DNA of 64,000 bases from Bacteroidia bacterium (GTDB lineage Bacteria > Bacteroidota > Bacteroidia > 2-12-FULL-35-15), in contig JAURXZ010000006.1 in the NCBI GenBank assembly GCA_030654175.1, positions 124,001 to 188,000 of the forward strand. The letters run 5' to 3'. The notes beneath the pieces are model-generated. The model did no database searches and was not told the DNA's origin. It saw only the letters and a list, made by a program, of their open reading frames with translations. The position numbers were made by a program, and so were the translations under genes. Positions 43,558-53,522 of this stretch are shown one piece after another. Numbering within the stretch: position 1 is the stretch's first letter; every line of letters begins with the position of its first letter.

Positions 43558-45582
43558 ATGGATTTTAAAATAACTTCCGCTTTTGAACCTACCGGTGATC
43601 AGCCTTCGGCCATCAAACAATTGGTTAATGGGGTTCAAAACCATTTACCTGCTCAAACATTATTAGGTGTGACCGGTTCGGGGAAAACATTTACCATCGC
43701 CAATGTAATTGAGCAAACACAAAAGCCAACTTTAATTTTAAGTCATAATAAAACACTTGCAGCTCAGTTGTATGGGGAATTCAAACAATTTTTCCCAAAA
43801 AATTCAGTGGAATATTTTGTAAGCTATTACGATTATTATCAGCCCGAAGCGTTTATTCCAAGCTCAAACACCTATATCGAAAAAGACTTAGCTATCAATG
43901 ATGAAATTGAGAAGTTGCGTTTAAGTACCACTTCTGCCTTGCTTTCGGGCAGAAGGGATGTTATTGTGGTTTCCTCTGTTTCCTGCATTTATGGTATTGG
44001 AAACCCTATTGAATTTAAAAGTAATGTGATCAAGATCAAGAAAGGTGAAATTATCAGCCGCAATAAATTTTTACATCTATTAGTTGGAAGTCTTTATTCA
44101 CGAACCACAGGAGATTTTTTACGCGGCAATTTCCGGGTAAAGGGCGATACAGTGGATATCAACCTCGCCTACGCAGATTACTCCTTGCGTGTTGCTTTTT
44201 GGGGTGATGAAATTGAAGAAATAGAATTCTTTGAAACCCTTACCGGAAAGAGTATTGAGAAGCTCGACAATGTAATTATCTATCCTGCAAATATATTTGT
44301 AACCAGTCCTGATTCGATGAAAAGTGCCATCTATCAAATTCAGGAGGATATGGTAAAGCAGGTAGATTATTTTAAAGAAATTGGTAAACATCTTGAGGCA
44401 AAACGCCTTGAAGACCGCGTTACTTATGACTTAGAGATGATGCGTGAATTGGGATACTGTTCCGGAATTGAAAATTATTCCAGGTATTTTGATAACCGTT
44501 TGCCCGGTTCCAGGCCCTTTTGTTTATTGGATTATTTCCCTGATGATTTTTTAATGGTGGTGGATGAAAGCCATGTTACTCTTCCTCAAATACGCGCCAT
44601 GTATGGTGGCGACCGTGCACGAAAAATCAACCTTGTTGATTATGGCTTCCGTTTGCCGGCTGCAATGGACAATCGTCCCTTGAAGTTTGATGAGTTCGAA
44701 TCCATCATCAATCAGATCATCTATGTAAGTGCCACACCGGCAGAATTTGAGTTGGAACGTTCTGAAGGGATCGTTGCCGAGCAGGTTATTCGTCCAACAG
44801 GCCTATTAGATCCTATTATTGAGGTCCGCCCGAGTGTGAATCAAATTGATGATCTTCTCGAAGAGATCGATAAAGTGACCAAACGTGATGAACGTATTCT
44901 GGTAACTACGCTTACCAAACGGATGTCGGAAGAATTACAAAAATATATGTTGAATATCGGTATCCGCTGCCGTTATATCCATTCTGATGTGGAAACTCTT
45001 GAACGTGTTCAGATCATGCAGGACCTGCGACTTGGTGTCTTTGATGTGTTGATCGGTATCAATCTTTTACGTGAAGGTTTGGACTTGCCCGAGGTGTCAT
45101 TGGTTGCTATACTTGATGCAGATAAGGAAGGTTTCCTCCGCTCCGACCGCGCCTTAACACAAACAGCAGGACGTGCTGCACGTAACCTGAATGGAAGAGT
45201 AATTATGTATGCCGATAAGATTACCGGCTCCATGCAACGCACCATTGATGAAACAGAACGCAGACGGCAAAAACAAATTGCTTACAATCTTGCTCACGGT
45301 ATGGTTCCAACTGCATTGAATAAATCAAAGGAATCAATTATGGGACAAACAACAGTAGTTGTTGATTCAAAAGGTAAGTTGGCACGTGCTTATGTTGAGA
45401 ATGAAACCATTAATTATGCTGCCGATCCTGTTGTACAATACATGAGTAAAGAAGAGTTACAAAAGGCCATTACCCGCACCCGAAAAGCGATGGATGTTGC
45501 AGCTAAAGCATTTGATTTTGCAGAAGCTGCACGTTTGCGTGATGAAATGTTTGCTCTCGAAAAATTATTTGATAGTAAATAA
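43558..45582 (+). CDS. uvrB: Excinuclease ABC subunit B
   Basis: 674 aa, standard length. Walker A GVTGSGKT (about 38-45), the damage-verifying beta-hairpin YYDYYQPEAF (about 95-104), DESH, and helicase motifs through QTAGRAARN. The last 40 residues form the UVR motif that contacts UvrC. It verifies DNA lesions in nucleotide excision repair. A TAATTTTG box lies only 8 nt before the ATG; the true promoter may be further upstream. An ATCAAATTA word repeat fills the preceding gap (about 43500-43535). Confidence 0.97.
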   Translation: MDFKITSAFEPTGDQPSAIKQLVNGVQNHLPAQTLLGVTGSGKTFTIANVIEQTQKPTLILSHNKTLAAQLYGEFKQFFPKNSVEYFVSYYDYYQPEAFIPSSNTYIEKDLAINDEIEKLRLSTTSALLSGRRDVIVVSSVSCIYGIGNPIEFKSNVIKIKKGEIISRNKFLHLLVGSLYSRTTGDFLRGNFRVKGDTVDINLAYADYSLRVAFWGDEIEEIEFFETLTGKSIEKLDNVIIYPANIFVTSPDSMKSAIYQIQEDMVKQVDYFKEIGKHLEAKRLEDRVTYDLEMMRELGYCSGIENYSRYFDNRLPGSRPFCLLDYFPDDFLMVVDESHVTLPQIRAMYGGDRARKINLVDYGFRLPAAMDNRPLKFDEFESIINQIIYVSATPAEFELERSEGIVAEQVIRPTGLLDPIIEVRPSVNQIDDLLEEIDKVTKRDERILVTTLTKRMSEELQKYMLNIGIRCRYIHSDVETLERVQIMQDLRLGVFDVLIGINLLREGLDLPEVSLVAILDADKEGFLRSDRALTQTAGRAARNLNGRVIMYADKITGSMQRTIDETERRRQKQIAYNLAHGMVPTALNKSKESIMGQTTVVVDSKGKLARAYVENETINYAADPVVQYMSKEELQKAITRTRKAMDVAAKAFDFAEAARLRDEMFALEKLFDSK

Positions 45583-45685
45583 GTAATTTGTTAAAATCCC
45601 CCTGTGCCTGCCCGTATTCATAATTACCATATTAAATTTTTATATTCAATTGCCGGGTAATTAATTTTATTACATTTACCTGCTT

Positions 45686-45723
45686 TTAAATCCTTTTCCT
45701 CATAGGAAAAGGATTTTCTTTTT
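45686..45723 (+). terminator. Intrinsic terminator of uvrB
   Basis: AAATCCTTTTCCT (45688-45700) is perfectly inverted at 45704-45716 with a 3-nt loop, followed by T-rich sequence. It lies about 105 nt after the uvrB stop. Confidence 0.75.
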
Positions 45724-45843
45724 ACAGATAAATTTTATTTAATAATAAAAAGATTCCTCTACTCATTAAAAATAAATGAGTTTGGAATGAATCGGTTATT
45801 TCAAATTAATTGCCGGAAAGCCTATTCAAAATATAAAATTAAA

Positions 45844-48117
45844 ATGAAAAAACTTCTACTTACATTAATTATCAGTATTTCCTGCTTTATTCAAGCACAC
45901 GCTCAAAATCAATACACGGTAAGCGGTACTGTTTTTGATTCACTTAGCAGAGAAACAACTATCGGTTCACTAGTTTATGTAAAAGGAACAACTAATGGTG
46001 TTGCTACCAATGTTTATGGGTTTTATTCTCTTACCCTTCCTGAAGGCAAGTATGAAATAGTTATCAGCTATCTGGGCTATGTTACCCAAACACACAGCAT
46101 AGATCTAAAAAGCAATATTACGTTAAATGCAAAATTAAAATCATCTGAAAATATATTAAAAGAAGTTGTTGTTTCAGCAGAAGGCAGCCGGGAAAAAGAA
46201 CAGGTTCGCTCCGCCCAAATGAGCAGCATTTATATACCCATCGAAAAAATAAAAAGCATCCCTACCATAGGCGGTGAAACCGATATTATAAAGGTATTGC
46301 AACTCATGCCCGGTGTAAAACGAGGCAGTGAAGGACAAAATACAATGTTTGTGAGAGGTGGATCGGGAGATGATAATCTTATTTTATTAGATGAAGCAGT
46401 AGTATATAATGTTTCTCATTTGGGTGGATTCTTTTCTATGTTTAACAATGATGCCTTGAAAGAAGTGACCATGTATAAAGGAGGGTTTCCTGCACAATAT
46501 GGAGGGCGTTTATCTTCTGTAATGGATATACGGACAAAAGACGGGGATATGCAGAATTTTCATGTGGATGGGGGTATCGGTTTGTTATCATCTCATCTCA
46601 CTTTGCAGGGCCCAATTTTAAAAGACAAAATGTCATTTATTGTTTCCGGCAGACGTTCCTATATCGACCAGGTGTTCAAATTGGCTAATAAAGGAAAAGA
46701 TGTATTGCCTTATCATTTCTATGATTTTAATGGTAAGCTAAACTATAAACTATCTGATAAAAACCGACTTTACCTGAGCACCTATTACGGAGATGATGTA
46801 TTAGGAGTGGGAGGCGATTTGGGCGGTGGTACTTATTTGGGCAATGCAATTGGAACCCTTAGATGGAATCATTTGTTTCACGAAAAATTATTCTCCAATC
46901 TTTCTCTTATTTATACACGTTTTCGTTATGAGATATCTGCAGGAAATTCATTTGCAAAATCAAAAATAACTGATGCTAATTTAAAATATGACTTTAGTTA
47001 TTTTAAAAACCCCAAAAATGCGATCAAATATGGTGTTGTTTATAGCAATCGTAGCTTTCGCCCCAATTTCATAAATTCAACAGGCATAGTATCCGAATAT
47101 GTAAAATCTACAGAGGGAAAAATAATTACGACTCACGAGTTAGCATTTTATGTTAATCACGAGTATGATGCAACTGACAAGTTAAAATTAAATTATGGCA
47201 TACGTCAGTCGTTGCTGTTAACGGATCATGGTAAAATATACTTTAATCCCGAACCTCGAGTTTCGGGTGCTTTTTCCATCAATGAAAAACAATCAGTAAA
47301 GCTCAGCTATTCAAGAATGGTTCAATACATGCAATTGGTTTCAAGCTCTTCAATAGCATTACCTACCGATATATGGTATCCCGTTAGCAATAATATAAAA
47401 CCGCAAAAAAGTGATCAGGTAGCTTTGGGATACAACTATTTGTTTGATAAAATAAAAACTACGGTTACATTCGAAACCTATTATAAAAAATTAAACAATT
47501 TGATCGAATACCGTGAAGGCGCCAATTTGATCTTAAATGAAAATTACGAAAAGGAATTAGTAGTAGGAAAAGGAGATTCGTATGGTTTTGAATTTTTCAC
47601 GCAAAAAATGTCAGGAAGATTTTCCGGTTGGGTAGGTTATACTATTTCGTGGACTACCCGACAATTTGATGGCCTCAATCAAGGAAAAACTTATTATGCA
47701 AAATATGATCGCAGGCACGATCTATCTATTGTTGGAACATACGAATTTACTAAACGCGTTTCAACATCAGCTGTTTGGGTCTTTTCAACCGGTCAGCGAT
47801 TTACCCCTGTTACCGGCACATTTGTAATGCCCAATTCATCACTTACCAGTGTTGATATGCTTCCCATATATGCGGATAGAAATACAGGGCAATTACCTAA
47901 TTCACATCGCCTTGATCTGAGTTTTATTGTTAAATCAAAACCTCACCGGAGATTTTTTAAATGGACCGGAGAATGGTCTTTTGGAGCTTATAATTTTTAT
48001 AATCGTGCGCAACCCAATAAAGTTGTGGTTGTGCAGAATCCTGATGGAAGTTCTAAATATGTTGCAAAAGGGATTTTTGGAACTATACCATTTTTTGCAT
48101 ATAATTTTAAATTTTAA
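45844..48117 (+). CDS. TonB-dependent receptor with carboxypeptidase-regulatory-like domain
   Basis: 757 aa from the ATG at 45844, which directly precedes a signal peptide (to about AHAQ); an upstream ATG at 45787 is in frame but gives a poor leader. Residues about 22-105 are a CarboxypepD_reg-like beta-sandwich, about 115-230 the plug (MFVRGGSGDDNLILLDEAVVYN), the rest a 22-strand barrel ending in NFKF. It imports a ligand with TonB energy. The DUF4249 lipoprotein gene 46 nt downstream is the usual partner. Confidence 0.93.
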   Translation: MKKLLLTLIISISCFIQAHAQNQYTVSGTVFDSLSRETTIGSLVYVKGTTNGVATNVYGFYSLTLPEGKYEIVISYLGYVTQTHSIDLKSNITLNAKLKSSENILKEVVVSAEGSREKEQVRSAQMSSIYIPIEKIKSIPTIGGETDIIKVLQLMPGVKRGSEGQNTMFVRGGSGDDNLILLDEAVVYNVSHLGGFFSMFNNDALKEVTMYKGGFPAQYGGRLSSVMDIRTKDGDMQNFHVDGGIGLLSSHLTLQGPILKDKMSFIVSGRRSYIDQVFKLANKGKDVLPYHFYDFNGKLNYKLSDKNRLYLSTYYGDDVLGVGGDLGGGTYLGNAIGTLRWNHLFHEKLFSNLSLIYTRFRYEISAGNSFAKSKITDANLKYDFSYFKNPKNAIKYGVVYSNRSFRPNFINSTGIVSEYVKSTEGKIITTHELAFYVNHEYDATDKLKLNYGIRQSLLLTDHGKIYFNPEPRVSGAFSINEKQSVKLSYSRMVQYMQLVSSSSIALPTDIWYPVSNNIKPQKSDQVALGYNYLFDKIKTTVTFETYYKKLNNLIEYREGANLILNENYEKELVVGKGDSYGFEFFTQKMSGRFSGWVGYTISWTTRQFDGLNQGKTYYAKYDRRHDLSIVGTYEFTKRVSTSAVWVFSTGQRFTPVTGTFVMPNSSLTSVDMLPIYADRNTGQLPNSHRLDLSFIVKSKPHRRFFKWTGEWSFGAYNFYNRAQPNKVVVVQNPDGSSKYVAKGIFGTIPFFAYNFKF

Positions 48118-48162
48118 TACTTCAATTATTGACACGAATTACACGAATTAAATAAAAATAAA

Positions 48163-49041
48163 ATGAAAAAAATCATACTTCTCCATATCGCCTTAATCAC
48201 CTTTTTAATTAACGGATGTATTCCTCAGGGAATTGATATTGATGTAAAACCTGCAGAACCCGGTATTGTGGTTGCCTCCAAAATAATACCGCACAGTTTT
48301 ATGTTTGTAACCTTAACAAAATCATTCAGTCCTTTAGAGCCAATAGCAACCCAAGATACAGTTGCCTCCGGTATACTTGATAACTACTTAGTATCAAATG
48401 CGTTTGTTACTGTTTCCTATAGCGGTCAAACTGATACTCTGAACATGCTTCTTCCAGGCATTTATGTAAGCACAAATACCTTGCTTACTAATTACAATAC
48501 CTATACGCTTAATGTAACAGAACCATCCACAGGAATTCAGGTATCGGCAGTAACAACGATGCCCGGACAGGTAAATTTTGACACGGTGTATCCAGTTGTT
48601 ATAAAAAATCCGGATGATACAGTTATTTCAGTTAAATATGTATTAAAGGACAATCCAAATGAAGAAAACTACTATGTTGTAAACTATATTCTTAAACAGG
48701 CCTCCAGTGGAGCTAATCTTGATATAAGTTCCTTTTTTAACAGAGGTTCCAATAAAAAACTGGCTGAATTCGACCTGTTAAATGATGCCTCATTCACCAA
48801 TAATATTTTAACGAAAGAATCCATACTTAAAAATGTTCATTCAACAGATAGTATAGCGGTAGAAATTGCAAATATTACTAAAGGGTATTATGAATTTTTA
48901 ACGGCCTTTAAAAGTACTGAAAGTATAGTATCGATCCTTACATCAGAACCCGTGCACTTCCCTACTAATGTACAAAATGGATATGGCTATTTTAATGCCT
49001 ATTATCCAAGTTCGAAAGTTTTTCATCTTGGACAATATTAA
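48163..49041 (+). CDS. DUF4249-family lipoprotein
   Basis: 292 aa. The lipobox LINGC (Cys near 19) marks a lipoprotein, probably exposed at the outer membrane. The body is beta-rich with the typical DUF4249 run VVASKIIPHSFMFVTLTKSF near 33-52. These proteins co-occur with the CarboxypepD-type TonB receptors and are thought to act as surface subunits in substrate capture, in a role like SusD. Ligand unknown. Confidence 0.85.
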   Translation: MKKIILLHIALITFLINGCIPQGIDIDVKPAEPGIVVASKIIPHSFMFVTLTKSFSPLEPIATQDTVASGILDNYLVSNAFVTVSYSGQTDTLNMLLPGIYVSTNTLLTNYNTYTLNVTEPSTGIQVSAVTTMPGQVNFDTVYPVVIKNPDDTVISVKYVLKDNPNEENYYVVNYILKQASSGANLDISSFFNRGSNKKLAEFDLLNDASFTNNILTKESILKNVHSTDSIAVEIANITKGYYEFLTAFKSTESIVSILTSEPVHFPTNVQNGYGYFNAYYPSSKVFHLGQY

Positions 49042-49054
49042 AAAACCATTGTTA

Positions 49055-50152
49055 TTAATTCTCAGTAGATTTTTTTTGTTTAAACCACTTTTTTATTTTG
49101 CCCGCTAATAGCCATTTTTTTTGCGTGGTTTCGGTTTCTCCTAATAAAAAACCATAAGGTTTCAGTGTGTCTACATTGTCGTAAACTATTTTAAGCATGG
49201 CGATAAGTGGGATGGCGAGTATTACTCCGGGTATTCCCCAGATAAGTTCGCCCAAGACCAGGGCCAGGATAGTAAATAAGGGATTGATCTTTACCTGTGG
49301 CCCTACTATGATGGTTTCAAGCACCCAGCCCTGAATAAATTGAACTATCCCGTAAGTAATTACAATACCTGCAAGCATAGAATTGTCCGCCCCTTTTACA
49401 GCCGATACCAATACCGTTAAAGTAGTTCCCGTTATATTGCCTATAAAAGGGACAATTTCAAGCAAGCCACAGAGAATAGCAAAAAACCAAGGATTTTCTA
49501 CACCGGCAATAGTAAAACCTATACCATACATTATCCAAAGACACACTATCATTTTAGCCAACCCTATTAAGTATTGCTGCGAAACTTTTGCTGCTTTGTA
49601 AACCACTTCCCGGACTTCATTTTTTTGGTCAGGCGGAGAAAGCTGAAAAATAAAATCCCTTATATGGATACGATAATAAAGCAATAAATAAATGTAAACA
49701 AGAATCAAGATAAAATTGGTGAAGAAATAAGCCAATGAGCCTAAAATAGATGGTATGGCCCTTGTAACGGATGATTGCTCCTCCCGTATCATCCGGGTCT
49801 GCTCTTCTTTTGAAATATTTGAATTATCATAAATATACTGCTGCAAATCATCAAAGATCCGGGTGACCTTCTCCTTTATTATTGCTGCATCATTTGCCAA
49901 TTCTGAAATTTGCCATCGCAATAATAATGCTATACCTGCTATAAGCATTAGTAAAACTAAAAGACAAAATAAGGGAGCTAATAATTTGGGGATCTTTTTT
50001 CCTTCAAGCCATTTGCAAAAGGGTAAAAAAATGGTAGCCAGAATTGTTCCGATAAATAATGGCATGAAAAAATCTTTGCCAAAATATAATCCTGCAAAAA
50101 TAAGGAACAACAACAGCAATTTTCTTGTAAATGGTGAAGATGAACCTACCAT
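49055..50152 (-). CDS. AI-2E family / PerM-like permease
   Basis: 365 aa with about eight membrane helices and one extramembrane helical domain (about 80-150). FGLLEIVPFIGN-type sequence (GLLEIVPFIGNITG, about 235-248) and IWGIPGVILAIPL near 310-322 are the family signatures. Despite the name, most members transport unknown compounds and only a few handle autoinducer-2 or sodium/proton exchange. It runs convergent with the DUF4249 gene, with only 13 bp between stops. Confidence 0.88.
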   Translation of the reverse strand: MVGSSSPFTRKLLLLFLIFAGLYFGKDFFMPLFIGTILATIFLPFCKWLEGKKIPKLLAPLFCLLVLLMLIAGIALLLRWQISELANDAAIIKEKVTRIFDDLQQYIYDNSNISKEEQTRMIREEQSSVTRAIPSILGSLAYFFTNFILILVYIYLLLYYRIHIRDFIFQLSPPDQKNEVREVVYKAAKVSQQYLIGLAKMIVCLWIMYGIGFTIAGVENPWFFAILCGLLEIVPFIGNITGTTLTVLVSAVKGADNSMLAGIVITYGIVQFIQGWVLETIIVGPQVKINPLFTILALVLGELIWGIPGVILAIPLIAMLKIVYDNVDTLKPYGFLLGETETTQKKWLLAGKIKKWFKQKKSTEN

Positions 50153-50451
50153 GGCAATATATTAAATTTTACAATGAACCAACTATGATTTTAAAAACCG
50201 ATGTTATTACTTAAAACATTCAATTTTTTTTGCAAAATATATACCAGGCCCTTTTTACTAAAAAAGAAAGAAAAAAGGCCTTTTAAGTAGAAAACTATGC
50301 CCAAATAGATCATTTTTTTACAAAATACTCCTGAATATGGTTCCCAACTCCCCTCTAACTGACACATCTTACGAATTACCGGTCGATAAATAACTCATCT
50401 AAAACTTGTTTTTAAAGAATCAAAAAACGACATTTGAAGAAAGGTATCATT

Positions 50452-50934
50452 ATGAGAAAATATTTTACAATAATTATTTTACTTTCAGTTTCGCTGTTTT
50501 TTGCTTGTCATAAAAAAGAAACAAGTAAAACAAATACAACTGCATCATCAAAATCAGCAACGGAAAATAAAAATATTGCTCCAGTAATTAAGGATGCAAT
50601 TGTTGACCCTGAAACTGATCTGATGAATACAGGTGCTGCTTATAACATTGACAGCACAAAAATAAATGGTGATATCCTGTCACTTTTCATCAATTATTCC
50701 GGAGGGTGCAATGAACATTCATTTGAATTATATTCCAATGGCATGTATGCAAAATCTTTACCTCCTCAACTCTCAATTTGTTTAAGACATACCAATAATG
50801 ACGATGCTTGCCGTGAGTTAATAAGTCAGGAAGTGAAATTTAATATTACCAAATTAAGATATCCCGGAAAAAATACCGTGATCCTAAAACTTGGTGATAA
50901 ACAACGTATAAACTATACTATTAAACCAATTTAA
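50452..50934 (+). CDS. Hypothetical lipoprotein
   Basis: About 160 aa from the ATG at 50452; a TTG 18 nt upstream is also in frame. The lipobox FFAC (Cys near 18) is followed by a Lys/Ser/Thr linker. The mature domain contains a pair of cysteines near YSGGCNEHSFEL and SICLRHTNNDDACRE, which may form disulfides. The family occurs in Bacteroidota without known function. The 298 bp before it hold no gene, only a weak hairpin near 50247-50284. Confidence 0.6.
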   Translation: MRKYFTIIILLSVSLFFACHKKETSKTNTTASSKSATENKNIAPVIKDAIVDPETDLMNTGAAYNIDSTKINGDILSLFINYSGGCNEHSFELYSNGMYAKSLPPQLSICLRHTNNDDACRELISQEVKFNITKLRYPGKNTVILKLGDKQRINYTIKPI

Positions 50935-50992
50935 AAATAAGAAAATTTGAAAATGAATTCATAAATTTTCAAATTAATAAACATTACATCGC

Positions 50993-52672
50993 ATGAAAAA
51001 AATTAACATTTTATTTATTTCCACTGCTCTTTTGTGTTCTGCATTTATTAAGGCACAAGAAAATCCGGGTATTGCTCCTTACAGTTTTAATCATACTGTA
51101 GAAAGCAGTATACAAACAATAGTTCTGCCTTCACATGATTTCACACAGGATATTGAAGATGCCAAGGTATTTGAAAAGCAAGGCAACTACCCTCGTTTTG
51201 CCAGAAGTTTTGATTTAGATCTTACTATGCTTAATTCAGGCAGCTGGACTGAACTTGCAAACGGAGATAGAATATGGCGTTTAAATTTAAGATCGAACGG
51301 AGCACTCTTTACCTGTCTGTTTTTCGATAATTTCTTTTTACCTGAAGGTTCTACTTTCCATGTTTATACTCCTGATCACAAGAATGCATCCGGCTCATAC
51401 ACCAATGCGGATAACCAGGGGAATGAATTATTTTCAACAGAGTTCATCAGCGGAAGTGAAAGCACGATCGAGTATTTTGAACCTTCTTCTGTAAAAGGGC
51501 AAGGTAAATTAAGAATTTCTTCCCTGGCCCATCAATACAGGTTGTTGCCAATGGCCAATGATTGTGAAGTGAATGTTATTTGTTCTGAAGGATCTGCCTG
51601 GCTGGACGAAAAAAGAGGTGTTGTCCGTATCCTTGTAAAAGAAGGAACAAACGTTGGTTATTGCTCCGGCTCCCTGATCAATAATACGGCACTGGATTGT
51701 AAACGTTATATTTTAACAGCCTTTCATTGCGGTGTAAGTGCAACCACTCTTGATTTAACGAAGTGGAAATTCTACTTTAATTTTGAAGCAACGCAATGTA
51801 CCGGGCAATTAGATACGTATGGTGTTATTAATAATGTATTTACAGGTTGTACAAAAAAAGCCGATTCTGACGATAATGGAGGAGACACAGGATCCGATTT
51901 TTTGTTGTTACAAATGAGCGCTACCACACATCCTACCTGGTGGACAAATGTTTATTGGAATGGATGGAATAAAGCGAGTACTGCACCTGTAAGCGGGTCT
52001 ATTGCTATTCATCACCCAAATGGTGATAATAAAAAAATATCAATAACTACCGGAGTTGGTACTTCTGCGAGCTGGGGTGGAGCTGTTCCCGGAACGCACT
52101 GGCGGGTAAAATGGGGAGGTACAACAAATGGATGGGGAGTTACAGAAGGAGGTTCATCAGGAGGCCCTTTATTTAATGCGAACAGCCAGATAGTGGGGAC
52201 TTTAACCGGTGGCGGTTCCTTTTGCAATAGCGTTCAACCAAATGGTCAAAACCAGCCTGATGCATTTGGCAAACTTTCCTATCATTGGGTATCAGATGGC
52301 ACCACCAGCCTGCACCAATTAAAGCCATGGTTAGATCCAACAAATTCAGGCGTTACCTTTTTAAATGGGGACTACAATCCTTGTAACGGTGTTGGTATCA
52401 CTGAACCTGCTATTGAAAACCTATTAAGCATTTATCCAAATCCAACGAATGGTTCATTCAATGTTTCTATTGAACTTACAAAAACAAATGATATTGATAT
52501 TGCAGTTTATAATATTGTAGGGCAGGAAGTTTCTCATAAAAAAATTGAAAACACCTTAGGCGGCACCTATAACATGGATCTGACAAACAAAGCCGATGGA
52601 GTATATTTTATTCATATAAAAACAAGCAATTATAGTGTTGTTAAAAATATGATACTATTAGGATCGAAATAA
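50993..52672 (+). CDS. Secreted trypsin-like serine protease with T9SS sorting domain
   Basis: 559 aa. Signal peptide about 1-21. A pro-region (about 22-190) with beta strands is followed by a chymotrypsin-fold domain: His245 in LTAFHCG, Asp in GSDFLLLQ (about 300-307), Ser389 in GGSSGGPLF, as in lysyl endopeptidases. The last 75 residues (from IYPNPTNGSFN to the C-terminus) are a T9SS type A sorting domain. It is a secreted proteinase, probably Lys- or Arg-specific. A strong terminator follows at 52697-52726. It is the last core-like gene before the cassette region. Confidence 0.9.
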   Translation: MKKINILFISTALLCSAFIKAQENPGIAPYSFNHTVESSIQTIVLPSHDFTQDIEDAKVFEKQGNYPRFARSFDLDLTMLNSGSWTELANGDRIWRLNLRSNGALFTCLFFDNFFLPEGSTFHVYTPDHKNASGSYTNADNQGNELFSTEFISGSESTIEYFEPSSVKGQGKLRISSLAHQYRLLPMANDCEVNVICSEGSAWLDEKRGVVRILVKEGTNVGYCSGSLINNTALDCKRYILTAFHCGVSATTLDLTKWKFYFNFEATQCTGQLDTYGVINNVFTGCTKKADSDDNGGDTGSDFLLLQMSATTHPTWWTNVYWNGWNKASTAPVSGSIAIHHPNGDNKKISITTGVGTSASWGGAVPGTHWRVKWGGTTNGWGVTEGGSSGGPLFNANSQIVGTLTGGGSFCNSVQPNGQNQPDAFGKLSYHWVSDGTTSLHQLKPWLDPTNSGVTFLNGDYNPCNGVGITEPAIENLLSIYPNPTNGSFNVSIELTKTNDIDIAVYNIVGQEVSHKKIENTLGGTYNMDLTNKADGVYFIHIKTSNYSVVKNMILLGSK

Positions 52673-52696
52673 ATGGATGGCATAAGTATAAAACAA

Positions 52697-52726
52697 AAGC
52701 GTCCCGCAATTTGCGGGACGTTTTTG
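52697..52726 (+). terminator. Intrinsic terminator after the T9SS protease gene
   Basis: CGTCCCGC and GCGGGACG pair around a small AATTT loop, followed by TTTTTG. Confidence 0.9.
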
Positions 52727-52883
52727 TTTATATAAGAAAAAGTTAATTGTGTCCATTTGTTTAGAAGGTAATTATTATGTTTAGTATTGTCATTTAAGAA
52801 GTAAATTGCTAAAATAAAGATGGAGATGAAAACGCTTAGTGTAAATAACCAAATATTTGATTTTTATACGCTACTTTCACCTT

Positions 52884-52977
52884 CACATAAAGCGGAAATA
52901 TACGCAACCAGTTGCGCATATATTCCAAATAAGATAAATAAGCGCAACTAGTTGCGATTATAAACGTGTTATGCGTA
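52884..52977 (+). repeat. attC-like site 0 (left end of cassette array)
   Basis: The site ends with the R'-like box GTTATGCGTA (52968-52977). Inner boxes CGCAACCAGTTGCG (52904-52917) and CGCAACTAGTTGCG (52943-52956) pair with one mismatch, like L boxes. The left box CACATAAA is imperfect because it has AAA where AAC is expected. The R' box is the exact reverse complement of TACGCATAAC at 61214-61223, the left box of site A. The left limit is uncertain. Confidence 0.55.
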
Positions 52978-53069
52978 ATTATAAAAAAAGAGACAGCAGT
53001 AAATCGACAAACAGGTTTTTCATTCCTTAACTGTTTTTTGGACAATTAATCGGTAAAAAAACAAAAAAT

Positions 53070-53340
53070 CGGTACGACTTATGTTTGCTAACTTGTAGAC
53101 CGTTACGCAGAAAAAAAAATAAATGCAAAAACGGTACGACCTGTGTTTGCTATATTGCTGACCGTTACGCTAAAAAAAAACACAAAACGGTACGACCTGT
53201 GTTTGCTAAATTGCTGACCGTTACGCTGAAAAAAAAAACGGTACGACCTGTGTTTGCTAACTTGCAGACCGTTACCCCCAAAAAAATAAATACAAAACGT
53301 TACGACCTGTGTTTGCTGACTTGTAGACCATTAGCCGACA
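53070..53340 (+). repeat. Direct-repeat array 1 (five units, ACGACCTGTGT family)
   Basis: Units start at 53070, 53132, 53188, 53239 and 53298, spaced 51-62 bp. Each has a core of about 38 bp running from CGGTACGACCTGTGTTTGCT to GACCGTTACGC, so that AACGGT and ACCGTT ends are mutually inverted. Units are separated by A-rich spacers of 12-25 nt. Unit 1 has ACTTATG and unit 5 has CGTTACG as variants. The core includes GTTACG, similar to the R' box GTTATGCG. Confidence 0.8.
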
Positions 53341-53411
53341 CTCTTTCCGACCACAATGTTTTTTAAAATTTCCCCACCGCACTTTTAAAAAATAATTTTA
53401 GGTCCGCCCAC

Positions 53412-53475
53412 ATTGGCACATTTTGGTTTTGCCCTTTCCACAAGCCGACACAAGAGCAAAACCAAAAAGAGCCAA
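53412..53475. repeat. Inverted repeat before the controller promoter
   Basis: TTTTGGTTTTGC (53421-53432) is exactly inverted at 53456-53467, flanked by ATTGGC and GCCAAT. This gives a hairpin about 64 nt long. It resembles hairpins seen in intergenic regions of other Bacteroidota. Confidence 0.6.
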
Positions 53476-53522
53476 TTTTCCCACCCACAATTTGTCTGTT
53501 GAAAAGATTTTAAGAAATAATG

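Noticed and set aside
52836-53045. 69-aa minus-strand open frame
   Set aside because: It covers the palindromes of site 0 and has no family features or coding-like composition.
53070-53340. CRISPR array
   Set aside because: Units are near-identical along a core of about 38 bp and separated by A-rich low-complexity stretches of varying length rather than unique spacers of constant length. No cas genes are in the window. The same holds for 62313-62705.
53085-53366. Small protein encoded by array 1
   Set aside because: The open frame lies inside the repeats, so its translation is a repeated artefact (KK-rich, RPVFANLQTVT-like). No start context or homology.
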